The notes beneath the pieces are model-generated. The model saw nothing but the letters and a program-made list of their open reading frames with translations. It searched no databases and was not told where the DNA came from. 64,000 nucleotides of DNA from JAJRVM01 sp963700515 (GTDB lineage Bacteria > Planctomycetota > Planctomycetia > Pirellulales > Pirellulaceae): the NCBI GenBank assembly GCA_963700515.1, contig CAVOXY010000015.1, forward strand, positions 97,172 through 161,171, given 5' to 3'. Below are positions 38,893 to 48,507 of this stretch, one piece after another. Position numbers and translations under genes: made by a program. The number at the start of each line of letters is the position of its first letter. Position 1 is the first letter of the stretch.

Positions 38893-39046
38893 CTGAGACA
38901 AAGTGTCCCGTACACCATGCTACACCATTTGGCGGGCAATCCGTCATTGCGCAAATATCCCAGCGCCACCGGCCGGTTCGGCCGGTGGGCGAGTACCATG
39001 CGTGCCGCACAAAGATCGCGAGAATCCCGCGGCGGAACCTCAGCTG
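38893..39046. other. Intergenic remainder of the 38.4-39.05 kb gap
   Basis: Nothing recognisable on either strand. Together with the remnant and the tandem repeat to its left it forms a 640-base stretch without an intact gene. Confidence 0.3.
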
Positions 39047-41713
39047 TCACTCCGTTTCCGACGGGAACAACGCGAGAATCTGCTGTTTCTGGGGGTCATC
39101 CGACTCTGCGTAACTGGCGATCGTCTTTTCCAAACCCTCACACAGTTTGGCTGTCGTCGAGAAATAGGAATTGTCAGCCGCGAATTGCGACGGCGGCGGC
39201 AGGGCCGCCAGCTTGCCGTCTGCGAGGCGCTGCAGACGCCGCTGCATGGCAGCATAGCAGGCAATTGCCAGTCGGGCATGACGTGCCTCGTAGCGATCCC
39301 CCAGATCGACCTCCACCAGTCGAGCATGAAATGCTCGCAGCCGCGCGATGCGCTGGGTCATGTTCGCAATGTCGTCTGACGTGGCGCGATGCACTTGGGC
39401 AACTTGCTTTCCATCGACGTACAGAGCCAAGTGTCCCGTGGCATCGACGGTCGCGGCCACATGCGTCCATTTGTCAGCCGGCAAATTTGCATCGAACGAG
39501 AGCGTGCCGCGTTGGACGATCAGCCGCAGCGAATTGCCGGGGTGGGTATCGAGCAAATATCCATTGGAGGTTCCCACGCGGCTCTTGTCGAGGATCCGTG
39601 TGCCGCCACCTGGCAGTGTGCCGGGAGAGAACCAGGCTTCGAGCGTCGCATCGGAAGTGAGATCCAGCCGTGGGTCCGAGGCAACTTCCAGGTATCCCTG
39701 GCCGTTGAGTTGCAGCACTTTGCCACAGGGTGCGTCGACGACCTCTACCTGACCGACGATTGTCGCCGGCAGAAAGTCGCCGACGGCGTTGCGCACCGTG
39801 TCTCCCGACCGTTGGCCCAAGGGCCAGTCGGCAATCACGTCTCTATCGGTATCCAGCGCGCTCGGTTTGTTCGCGGCCGAGAGGGCCACTTCGTCCGCCG
39901 ACAAAGCTCGTCCGAACACGCGTGCACGCGCCAGTTGTCCGACAAAACGATTATTGCCGTCACTATCCGCGCCAATCCGCAGCGGCAGTTCGTTACAGGT
40001 GATGACGGATGAGAGGTCAGTGGGAGAAACGACTGCGCCGGCAGGCGTTTCGGGCGGTAGGTCATTGTTTATGCGCCGTGGCTGGTCAGCCAACGGCGCG
40101 GCGGAACCTAGCGCGATCACGATGTTCGCCTCGTCCGCAACGGCATCGTAAGGCAACTCAATGGACCGGCTGTCGAATTGCTCCCAGGGATGGCCGTTGA
40201 TCGTGACCGCCGTGATCGGTCCGGTTCCCGCAGTGGCCAGATAGAGCTGTTTGGCGCCGAAACGGACGGGGAAATCCTGCCGCAAACGAGTGATGCCGGG
40301 CGGAATGTGCGGTACCAACGTCAGCCGGTCTGCTCGGTAGAGATACTCAAACAAGCCGCGGATCATGGCGGCCGGCGCACCAAGCGTGTCGTAGCACAGA
40401 TTGACCGGTTCTCCCGGCTGATAGACGGCGTTGCCGAAATCAACCAAGGGGTTGTCCAGGCGAAAAACGCGGGCGAAGGTCAAAATCTGTTGCATCGAGC
40501 GAGAGGCATCTTCAAAGCAGTTCAGCCGGTAATACGCCATGATCATGCGGGCCTCACAGGTGGTCCAGTGTCCACCGTTAACCCAGGTCCCGAACTTCCA
40601 GAGCCAGTTGTCAGGTTCCACGTACATGTCATCGAGCGACGGATCGTTCGTGATAATGAGGTCGTGGGGCCGTAAGCCGGGGATGGATCGCATTTTGTCC
40701 ATGATCTTGCGCGACTGCTCGTCCGCGACGACACGAAAACAGATGGCATCGTGGTTGCAGACGGCTTCGAAGTAGCCATGCACCGCCGCGCCGTGGACAC
40801 CATGCCGGGTGCCGTCGGGGTCGAGCGATTTGAGGAGGTATCCTTCGTCAGTGGTCACTCGTTCCAGTCCTTGGCGTGCCGAGTCACGCTGCCCGGTGTA
40901 GAGCTGTACCTTCTCCGGAGCCTGGGCCAGCTTCTCCAACTCAATCAACCGATCGAGTGCTGCAATGTAGGTGACGCTCAAGCCGACCAGATAGGCTTTG
41001 TCAAAGGTCCCATCGGGTTTTTTCCAGCCAGCGTAACTCGGCGCCAACAGATTCCCGGCAGGTCCGGCCAGGAACAGGTTCTTCTCAGCGTCGCGGCGGC
41101 TCTCGATAAACGCGGCACACCGCTCGAGCAACGGCAAGTAGTGCTGCAACGCCGTCAGGTCGCGACTGATCAACAGTGATTCTGCCTGCAGGAGCAGTCC
41201 GGCTGCCGTGAACTCGACGCCCCAGTCGTGAATATCGATGCGGCCGTCGCCCTGTTTGTAGTAGATCCAGCCGGGTGAGGCGGCATCGCACAGGCAACCG
41301 TCGGGAGCGACCCAGTCCTTGGCTCCCGCACGTTTTCCATCTCCCATCTGGCTGAACCACAAGTCGTGGGAATTTTGCAGGAACGTGATGTACGGTTCCT
41401 GCAGCAAGGGAAGCGCGCAGTAAGTCGTGCCATAGCTGTTTTGGATCCACCAGGCGCCCCAGGTCGGTCCCTCCACAAACCCGTTCCAGGCCGGAGTGTA
41501 GAGCATCGGGAGATTCTGGTACTCGGGATCCGGGTCCAGCATGCGGCGCGAGATGTCGAGTAGTTGCAGGTAGGCGACATCCCCCTCGCCGCGGAAGTAC
41601 TGTCCCGCAAAAGTCTCAGCCGCCTGGGTCGGTGCGGCCAACGGTGTGATGACCAGCGCGATCAATGCGCCACAGGCGGCCAGTCCGATCTTGTGAGAAA
41701 CGTCACCGTACAC
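39047..41713 (-). CDS. Exported alpha/alpha-toroid glycosidase-like protein with LamG domain
   Basis: 888 uninterrupted residues. I start at GTG 41713: aaggag lies eight bases upstream and a signal peptide follows directly ('CGALIALVITPLAAPTQAAE'). Residues about 35-450 form an (alpha/alpha)6 toroid ('WNGFVEGPTWGAWWIQNSYG', 'HDWGVEFTAAGLLLQAESLL', 'NGGHWTTCEARMIMAYYRLN'), then a beta domain typical of the end of such barrels ('QLYLATAGTGPITAVTINGH'). Residues about 560-780 are a LamG lectin ('LQLNGQGYLEVASDPRLDLT', 'WTHVAATVDATGHLALYVDG'), followed by a helical tail. It probably binds and cleaves a polysaccharide; the GH family is unclear. The 3' end overlaps nothing; the beta-helix gene lies 39 bases upstream. 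Confidence 0.7.
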   Translation of the reverse strand: MYGDVSHKIGLAACGALIALVITPLAAPTQAAETFAGQYFRGEGDVAYLQLLDISRRMLDPDPEYQNLPMLYTPAWNGFVEGPTWGAWWIQNSYGTTYCALPLLQEPYITFLQNSHDLWFSQMGDGKRAGAKDWVAPDGCLCDAASPGWIYYKQGDGRIDIHDWGVEFTAAGLLLQAESLLISRDLTALQHYLPLLERCAAFIESRRDAEKNLFLAGPAGNLLAPSYAGWKKPDGTFDKAYLVGLSVTYIAALDRLIELEKLAQAPEKVQLYTGQRDSARQGLERVTTDEGYLLKSLDPDGTRHGVHGAAVHGYFEAVCNHDAICFRVVADEQSRKIMDKMRSIPGLRPHDLIITNDPSLDDMYVEPDNWLWKFGTWVNGGHWTTCEARMIMAYYRLNCFEDASRSMQQILTFARVFRLDNPLVDFGNAVYQPGEPVNLCYDTLGAPAAMIRGLFEYLYRADRLTLVPHIPPGITRLRQDFPVRFGAKQLYLATAGTGPITAVTINGHPWEQFDSRSIELPYDAVADEANIVIALGSAAPLADQPRRINNDLPPETPAGAVVSPTDLSSVITCNELPLRIGADSDGNNRFVGQLARARVFGRALSADEVALSAANKPSALDTDRDVIADWPLGQRSGDTVRNAVGDFLPATIVGQVEVVDAPCGKVLQLNGQGYLEVASDPRLDLTSDATLEAWFSPGTLPGGGTRILDKSRVGTSNGYLLDTHPGNSLRLIVQRGTLSFDANLPADKWTHVAATVDATGHLALYVDGKQVAQVHRATSDDIANMTQRIARLRAFHARLVEVDLGDRYEARHARLAIACYAAMQRRLQRLADGKLAALPPPSQFAADNSYFSTTAKLCEGLEKTIASYAESDDPQKQQILALFPSETE

Positions 41714-41751
41714 GGATGTCTCCTTGCGAGCAGGTGTGATTGATGGGGTGT

Positions 41752-43168
41752 TCAAGGTGTGAACTTCACGTTGCACATGCCTTCCGTACCGGGATGGAAC
41801 AGATTGCCGAAAAAACGGATGCCTTCTGGTGCCGCGGCCGTGTTGTTGATGAAGACCGTGTAGCGGTAACGAGGCGCTGTGGCTGCTTCTGACTCGCGCT
41901 CTCCCGCTTCACCTTCCTGTCCGCTGTCGTCAACGACGTTGCCTGTGATGACCACATCTCGTAGCGGTGGATCGTCGGGCTCCTGCCCATGGTCCAACAC
42001 GATTGGCGCAGGTGCTCTGCTGCGGGTCCCAGATCCAGTGTGAGTCGCCGTAGCCGAACTGGCTGATGATGTTGTTGGCGATAATCGAACCACCATCCAC
42101 GTTCGCGGCCTGGGCCGGTTGGTGCGGGCCTGCCAGCCTCGTTGCGTGAGATGCCGTACCGGGCATCAGGCCGATGCTCCACAGGTCGTTCCGGATGAAC
42201 TGATTGTTGGCGATCAGGATGTTTCGGGAACCATGCATGGCCTTCATACCCATGAACGAGTTGACGACGATATTGCCGCTAACCGTGACGCAGTCGGCGT
42301 GTATATCAATGCCTTGAGCGGCATTTTCGATGTGGTTTCCCAGGATGCGAATGTACGCCGTGTTTTCGGGGTCCGTAACGACAATGGCAGAACCCTGGTG
42401 CCAATTGTTGACAGAACCGCTATCCCAAGTCGCCTGGTTGACGAGGTCCCCCTTGTTGGCGGTTCGCTTGACGAATTTGCCGAGCTGATGTTCTTCCTTG
42501 AATTCACGAGTCGGCTTCACATGCTCTTCCAGAATGCGATTGCCCAACAGCAGCACGTCACGGCATTGGGTGATACAAATACCCGTACCATCAATGCAGT
42601 TGAAGGCGTATCCAAAATGAGGGTTGCTGGTACGGTCGTCAACTGACAGTGTCATGTAGTCGCGAATTTGACAGCGCTCGACATTGACATGCCGCGAGTT
42701 TTCAAATCGGATCACACTGGCGGTGCTGCGCGTATCTTGAATGTCGAGTCCCTCCAAAGTTACGAATTCGCACTGCTGAACCAGAATGGCGGGGGCGGCC
42801 GCCTCTTGGGAGCCTTCCGGCCGGACCAGCGAAAGGCTGCGCAGCGCAACGTTACGAACATCGCGCAGTTCTGCGAACGGAGCGTTCTGGTTCGATTGGA
42901 TCAATCGCCCGGGGCCACAGAGAGAGGACCCGTTGTGGCGGATACGGATCGGCTCGATCAAAACCAGATCGCCTGGCGGCAGTTGGACCGCCTGACCTGG
43001 GTGAGCGTCCAAGGCAGCCTGAACCGAGAAGCCCACGGATTTGCCTGACTCCACCGACTGCGCTATGATCGTTTGCCGGTTGCCGAGAAGGGACCAGCAC
43101 AGCAGGCCTGACAGGGCGAAAATCAGAGACCTGGCAAATAGATTTCGGCGAGAGCATGAGGTCTTCAT
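41752..43168 (-). CDS. Exported right-handed beta-helix protein (one frame break)
   Basis: About 472 residues. It starts at the ATG at 43168 (or 43180), with a Tat/Sec-like leader ('SCSRRNLFARSLIFALSG'). Parallel beta-helix coils follow ('LRDVRNVALRSLSLV', 'CEFVTLEGLDIQDT', 'SRHVNVERCQIRDY', 'CRDVLLLGNRIL', 'CVTVSGNIVVNSFMGMKAMH', 'SRNILIANNQFIRND'), the plan of pectate lyase, NosD and phage tail-spike proteins. Beyond a slip near 42,030 it continues as 'LRDVVITGNVVDDS' and 'GIRFFGNLFHPGTEGM'. It is likely a polysaccharide lyase or binding protein, co-transcribed with the toroid/LamG gene 39 bases downstream. Confidence 0.65.
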
Positions 43169-43655
43169 GACTGCAGTCATAACAAGGCGGACGTGGTAAG
43201 GCAACGGTGGGAGCCCGATCGCGTATCTTGTGGGACTGCTCACTTTCCGTTTCCCCTCCGTTCGACTCGTGGTTTGCGCCCTCCGAACATGACCGGCGAT
43301 GCGACCTCGTGCGGGTTGCGGCTGAACAGCTTTGCCTGAAGACGAGTATGCCAAACGCGGAGGTCGCAATGAAGGAATTCGGGCAACGCCCCGGCGATGG
43401 CTCACGGTCACCTCCATGGGCATCAAAAAGTCCGCGGGATTTCGTCTCTGGCGACCCGTCATGCATGTGGACGAGCGGACAGTGGTGCAGGATAATTGCA
43501 GGCAAAACCAGAAAGTCAGCAAAATTCGACACCTTGACACCCACTTTGACTGCGGCCGCGGGCCGCGTCACGAGCAAGAGTGCGCAGAGACGGTTTGACG
43601 GGTGACCAGTGACCAACAAGCAGTGCGTCAACGCTCGAAGATGAGAGGTATCACA
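43169..43655. other. Divergent intergenic region, no gene recognised
   Basis: It lies between the divergent beta-helix and giant toroid genes and must carry both promoters. Short frames on both strands have poor composition; I see no dyad or repeat of note. Confidence 0.4.
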
Positions 43656-46600
43656 ATGAGAGAACGTCTGGTTCGTGATAGGGGCTTGAGAAGTCATACC
43701 GCCCGCCGCCGCGTCCGTGCACTGTGTGGCCTTGGCGCAATGTGGTTGGCCGGCTCGCTGTCTGTGTTGGTGACAACGAGCGGGGACGGGGCGCACGCGG
43801 CAGAGACCTATGATCGCTACTACGCTCATCCGGCAGTACACGACGCCAATGGTGTGATCGCTCCGTGGTACACGGCTCAGAACGGGCAGCTGGACTTCCG
43901 CATTCGCGTGGCGGCCGAGACGCTCAAACGCTACCCTTGGACGACCACCGACAACTCGATCGAATGCCTGCCGCACTTTCTCTTTAGCGGCCATTGGAAG
44001 ATTGCCGACGAAGGCACGATCACTCCGTTGCCGGTCGACGATTGGAGTGACGGGGATCTGGGGCAGCGGGCGGCGTATGTGCTATCCGGATTCGTGGACT
44101 ACTACCGTTACAGCGGTGATCCGGCAGCCATCCGACTCATGTCGCTGCAAGCAGATTTCCTACTAGACCACTGCCTGACCCCCGACGACCATCCGTGGCC
44201 TAATTTTCTGATCAGCGTGCCGATCAAGGGGAAACCGTACGGCAAGTGTGATCCGCGCGGGATGATCCAATTGGACATCGCGGCGGAAGTCGGAATCGCT
44301 CTGTTGAAAGCGTACCAGGTGACGGGAAACCGGCGTTGGCTGGAGGCTTGCCAGCATTGGGGAGATGTGCTGGCGTCCAATCGCAGTCGCGCCGACGACG
44401 AGCCCCCTTGGGGCCGCTATGCGAATCCAGAAGCAGCGCCGTGGCCCGACGTCAAACAGACTGGCGGTGTGGTCTTCCTGGCCTACTTCTTCGACGAACT
44501 GATTCGGCTCGGTCATACCGGAGTGGACGACGAGATCATTCGAGCGCGTGACGCGAGCCGCGATTACCTGCACAAAAAACTGCTGCCGCAATGGACGGTC
44601 AATGATATCTGGGGGCGCAATTACTGGGATTGGGTCGATCCCGTACAAGCCGAGAACGTCACGGAATTCGCAGCCCGCTATTTCATGGATTACCCCGCTG
44701 CGTTTCCGAATTGGCGTAACGACGCGCGAAATATCCTGTCGCTGTTCTTGAATCACACCAGCGTCTGTCCCACTTCGGCGGGCGAAGTGTACAGCGGCGC
44801 ATGGGCTTTTCCGGAATCGAGTGGCTGTTGCGGCCGATCGCTGTGGTACGGTCCGATGGAGCTGGCCGTCGCGTTTGCCCAGTACGGCCAGCAGGCCGAC
44901 AGCGCGTGGGGACGCGAACTGGCGCGGAGGATGCAGATTCTGGCCACTTACGACGGTCATGAGACGGGAGTTTCCGAGGACAATATCGATGGGGGCTTCG
45001 TGGTCAACGACGCCTGGTTCAAAATCGCCCATCCCATGGCTCTCAAGCATCTGCTGGGCACGCTGGCTTGGCTACCTGCTGAGTTGGGTGCGGCGCGCGA
45101 GAATCACATCGTGCGGACAACAGCGGTTGTCAGTTCCGTGGTCTATCGCCAGGGAAGTGTGCGCTACACAACGTTCGACGCGCCAGCCGATACCATCGAC
45201 GTGCTGCGTCTGGCGTTTGCTCCCGATCGCGTCACTGCGGATGGGCAAATGCTTGAGGCACGCGGCGCTCTGACCGCTAACGGCTATCGCGTGGTCACGC
45301 TGCCGAGCGGCGATACCCTGGTTTCTATCCGGCACGACGGCACCCGCAGTATTGTTGTGGAGGGGGCCGATCCCCAACAGCAGATTGACGACGCGGAATT
45401 GACCTTTGCCGGCCAGTGGACCGAAAGCGAAGATGCTGCCGATTTTGGCGGCCGCTGTCATGCGAGTGCCGAAGCAGGGGCGGAAGTTGAGGTATCGTTC
45501 ACCGGCAATCAGCTGCGACTGCTCGGACGGGTCGGTCCCCGCGGAGGACTGGCCGACGTTTACCTTGACGGTCAGAAGCAGCTGGTAGATATCGATTGCT
45601 GGTCCCAGGAAGTGCGGCAGGAGCAGGTCTTGTACTACCGCAATGGTCTGGCGAACGGTCCGCACACGCTGCGGCTGGTGGTTCGGGGCGAGAAGAATCC
45701 CAAGTCGGATGCCGCCGAGATCTACGTCGACGCCGTGCAGTGGTCGGCAGCGCAGGGGACGAGTCAGTGGGGAGAGGGAGGGGGCCCAGTTGATGCGCAG
45801 CGGATGGTCATGGGTTACCCCGGACGTGAGGATCTGCGCGACTCGCGAGGCAATCTGTGGCGACCCGGTACTGAGCTGGTGGTCCGCACAGGATCGATGA
45901 CCGATAGTGTGACCGAGAGCTGGTGGACCACACCGGCGCCACCGCCGGTGGCCGACTCGGCGGATGCAGAGCTCTATCGCTATGGAGTCCATGCACCGCA
46001 ATTCTGTGTGAATGTGACGGTGGGGCCCGGGACATACAATGTGCGACTAAAATTCACCGCCAGTCGCCGCCTCGATACCTGCCAGAACTGTGTCTCGATA
46101 GCCATCAATGGCCAACCGATGGTGTCCAAGATGGACATTTCGGCCACGGCCGGCGGGACGATGCGCGGAGCCGATCTGGTATTTCCGGGCATTCAGCCGC
46201 GAAATGGCGTGATTGACATTCGGTTCATCGGAGGGGACGCCGCTCGACAGTCGCGTGGGGAAGCGTTTGTGCAGGCGATTGAAGTGAGCCAGGGTCCTGG
46301 CCAAGTCGGCGCCACGCCGATCACGATGCTCGGGCGCAACCTGTTGCGAAATTCCGGCTTCGAACAGTGGACCGAGGATGCGCGCGGGACGCCAGAGGCC
46401 GGGTCGTGGCAATTTGACGCGATGGCCGGATCGACGGCGAGCCTGGAGCCGGTCGTATCGCCACCGGGCGACGAGCAGTGGTTCCGCAACGTGGCGGAGG
46501 GCAACCATGCCGTGCGGATTGCGGGAAGTGGTCGCAGTCACCTGACTCAGCAGGTGGCGGTGTGCCCGAGCAGCAACTACCGCGCGTCGGTGCTCGTGTC

Positions 46601-47681
46601 CGCTCGCGCCGGCAAGGGATCAGGCCGCCATCAGTCTGTCCTCCACTCGGCGAACTTGCTGCTGGAGGAGCTTGATGCTGAACAACAGGTAATTGCTGAG
46701 CATCGTCAAGCCGGCGATCTAGAGGAGGGCGTCTATCGATACCTGTCGTGCGAGTTCACCACTTCGCCGCAAACGGCGTCTGTCCGCTTCGTACTCGAAA
46801 CCAGGATCGATGATCCGTCGATAACCGGTCCGGTCCGCTACGATCACTGTGTGCTGGACGGTCCCCCGGCCCCGGCGCAAGTGGTGGGAATGGTGCGGGA
46901 TCAGGCAGGAAATTCGCTGCCAGACGCGGTGATCACCGTCGGTGCTCAGACGCTTCGTACGGCTGCCGACGGGACCTTTACGATGAGCGGGTTGACCGAT
47001 TTGCTGGAGCTTTCTGCCCAAGCGGCGAAACAGGGGTATTACGACCAGTCGCATGTGCTGAGGCTCAGCGCCGGCGAGAACCGCTGTGATTTCAGCTTGA
47101 AGCCGCTGCCGAGCCATAATCTGCTCTTGAACGGCGATTTTGAACAGGGATTCGCTGCGGCGCGGAGTATGGAACATGGGATGAAGGGCGATCGCGATCC
47201 ATGGCACTTTTCGTTCTCGGCCGGGACCGGGTGTTACATCTATCCGGAATCGATCTACGAGTGGCGTAAGCCACATGTTCTGCGCGGTCAAGAGGCGATC
47301 AGCCAGGTGACCGACGGTGGCGGGACGATGGAGTTGTCTCAGGACGTCATCGTTGATGCGAACCAATCGCTGGTCGCCTCGGTCTGGATCCTGGGTCTGG
47401 ATGTGTCAGGCAACGGTGAAGGATTCGGAGCAGGCGCACGTGACTTTGCGGGGATCGTGATACAGGAGTTGGACGCGCAAGGTCAGGTGCTGGTCCAGCA
47501 TGAGCGGGTGGGAATTGACAAAGCCACGGAAGACTTTCAACAGGTTGCCATGAGCCTCACTACGCAGCCGAACACAGTGAAAGTGCGATTTACCTTGACG
47601 AGCTGCATCGAATGCGTCTGGCAGAAAGGGGCCGCCATTTTCGATGACTGTGTACTGCAGCCCGCGGCCGTGCAGCAGTGA
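43656..47681 (+). CDS. Giant exported multi-domain glycosidase-like protein
   Basis: 1341 uninterrupted residues from the ATG at 43656 (agaggt upstream). Signal peptide to about 'GDGAHAAET'. Residues about 50-440 are an (alpha/alpha)6 toroid ('NGQLDFRIRVAAETLKRYPW', 'SGCCGRSLWYGPMELAVAFA', 'SEDNIDGGFVVNDAWFKIAH'). A beta domain (about 450-560), a CBM-like sandwich ('ELTFAGQWTESEDAADFGGR'), a malectin-like sandwich ('CVNVTVGPGTYNVRLKF'), a CBM4/9-like module ('LLRNSGFEQWTED'), a carboxypeptidase-regulatory-like fold ('VVGMVRDQAGNSLPDAVITV') and a last CBM4/9-like module ('LLLNGDFEQGFAAARSM') follow. It probably attacks a complex cell-wall or algal polysaccharide; substrate unknown. Confidence 0.7.
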   Translation: MRERLVRDRGLRSHTARRRVRALCGLGAMWLAGSLSVLVTTSGDGAHAAETYDRYYAHPAVHDANGVIAPWYTAQNGQLDFRIRVAAETLKRYPWTTTDNSIECLPHFLFSGHWKIADEGTITPLPVDDWSDGDLGQRAAYVLSGFVDYYRYSGDPAAIRLMSLQADFLLDHCLTPDDHPWPNFLISVPIKGKPYGKCDPRGMIQLDIAAEVGIALLKAYQVTGNRRWLEACQHWGDVLASNRSRADDEPPWGRYANPEAAPWPDVKQTGGVVFLAYFFDELIRLGHTGVDDEIIRARDASRDYLHKKLLPQWTVNDIWGRNYWDWVDPVQAENVTEFAARYFMDYPAAFPNWRNDARNILSLFLNHTSVCPTSAGEVYSGAWAFPESSGCCGRSLWYGPMELAVAFAQYGQQADSAWGRELARRMQILATYDGHETGVSEDNIDGGFVVNDAWFKIAHPMALKHLLGTLAWLPAELGAARENHIVRTTAVVSSVVYRQGSVRYTTFDAPADTIDVLRLAFAPDRVTADGQMLEARGALTANGYRVVTLPSGDTLVSIRHDGTRSIVVEGADPQQQIDDAELTFAGQWTESEDAADFGGRCHASAEAGAEVEVSFTGNQLRLLGRVGPRGGLADVYLDGQKQLVDIDCWSQEVRQEQVLYYRNGLANGPHTLRLVVRGEKNPKSDAAEIYVDAVQWSAAQGTSQWGEGGGPVDAQRMVMGYPGREDLRDSRGNLWRPGTELVVRTGSMTDSVTESWWTTPAPPPVADSADAELYRYGVHAPQFCVNVTVGPGTYNVRLKFTASRRLDTCQNCVSIAINGQPMVSKMDISATAGGTMRGADLVFPGIQPRNGVIDIRFIGGDAARQSRGEAFVQAIEVSQGPGQVGATPITMLGRNLLRNSGFEQWTEDARGTPEAGSWQFDAMAGSTASLEPVVSPPGDEQWFRNVAEGNHAVRIAGSGRSHLTQQVAVCPSSNYRASVLVSARAGKGSGRHQSVLHSANLLLEELDAEQQVIAEHRQAGDLEEGVYRYLSCEFTTSPQTASVRFVLETRIDDPSITGPVRYDHCVLDGPPAPAQVVGMVRDQAGNSLPDAVITVGAQTLRTAADGTFTMSGLTDLLELSAQAAKQGYYDQSHVLRLSAGENRCDFSLKPLPSHNLLLNGDFEQGFAAARSMEHGMKGDRDPWHFSFSAGTGCYIYPESIYEWRKPHVLRGQEAISQVTDGGGTMELSQDVIVDANQSLVASVWILGLDVSGNGEGFGAGARDFAGIVIQELDAQGQVLVQHERVGIDKATEDFQQVAMSLTTQPNTVKVRFTLTSCIECVWQKGAAIFDDCVLQPAAVQQ

Positions 47682-47696
47682 GACGCGAATGCTGTG

Positions 47697-47739
47697 GAAC
47701 GGAATTTGTTGCGTTGCGTAAACGGAATGAATTCCGTTC
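47697..47739 (+). terminator. Candidate hairpin downstream of the giant glycosidase gene
   Basis: gaacggaatt (47,697-47,706) pairs exactly with aattccgttc (47,730-47,739), starting 16 bases after the stop. There is no T-run behind it (a G-rich tract follows), so it may be a Rho-type or processing stem or an interspersed palindrome rather than a classical terminator. Confidence 0.4.
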
Positions 47740-47844
47740 TACGTAGGGGGGCTATCGTGGGGGGGGGCGTCGATGGCATCGCCGCTGTGGAAGGGAGGGT
47801 AGGGGGGGAGCGGGCGTGGACGAATCTGCACGAAGATCAGGTCG

Positions 47845-48486
47845 TCACCGAATAATCTGTTGGACACGCAGCAGGGCCAGTCGGCCATCGCAGGTCTCCA
47901 GTACGATGGTTTTCGCCTTTTCCATGGCTTTCATGTCTGTGATGGAAGGGTGGGCAGTTCGCAGGGAGAAGGAATCGACGGGGGAGAACGCGATGAGTTC
48001 GCGCAGCTGAGCGACTGTCAGGCGATCAAGGACGTACCACCGGGTCTCTGGCAGCACCGCCATTTTGGCACCTCGCGCGGGGATCAGTTTGTCCTGATCG
48101 AAGTACACGTCACCTCGGTCACCGGTGTTCGCTCGCCACTGGCTTGTCGACTCCGGGTCAAACGGTGCGGGCTGCGAGACGACCACGTGCGTGGCGACGT
48201 CGAAATAGGTTCGTTGATTCTGCGGCAAGGTACCCAAATGAACGCTGATGTCGTTGAGTGGATTTGCTCAAAAATCGAATCCCTGCGTACCTCCCATGCC
48301 AAGTCCCCCTACAGGGAAGCCGGGTGGCCAACGATCACACATCGATTCCACCTGTACTTGACTGCGGCGAAGAAGATGTGGGACGGCGCATGGATGATCC
48401 GTGTTTGTGCTCGGGGCAGAGTCTTGCTGGTAATCCGCCACGGCAGCCTGGAATTGTCGGAATATCTGCGTCCGGCATGGGCTCAC
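47845..48486 (-). CDS. Hypothetical protein, broken in the middle
   Basis: The lower part (48,237-47,845, TTG start) reads naturally: 'TYFDVATHVVVSQPAPFDPE', 'RWYVLDRLTVAQLRELIAF', 'KTIVLETCDGRLALLRVQQI'. Upstream in the same frame, after a stop at 48,268, a further 72 codons look coding ('FRQFQAAVADYQQDSAP', 'GFPVGGLGMGGTQGFDF'). I join them tentatively as one gene following the M56 gene, 22 bases away. I recognise no family. One in-frame stop or two compensating slips must be explained, so a pseudogene is possible. Confidence 0.35.
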
Positions 48487-48507
48487 GGAAGAAGGGGCTG
48501 AGCGGGT

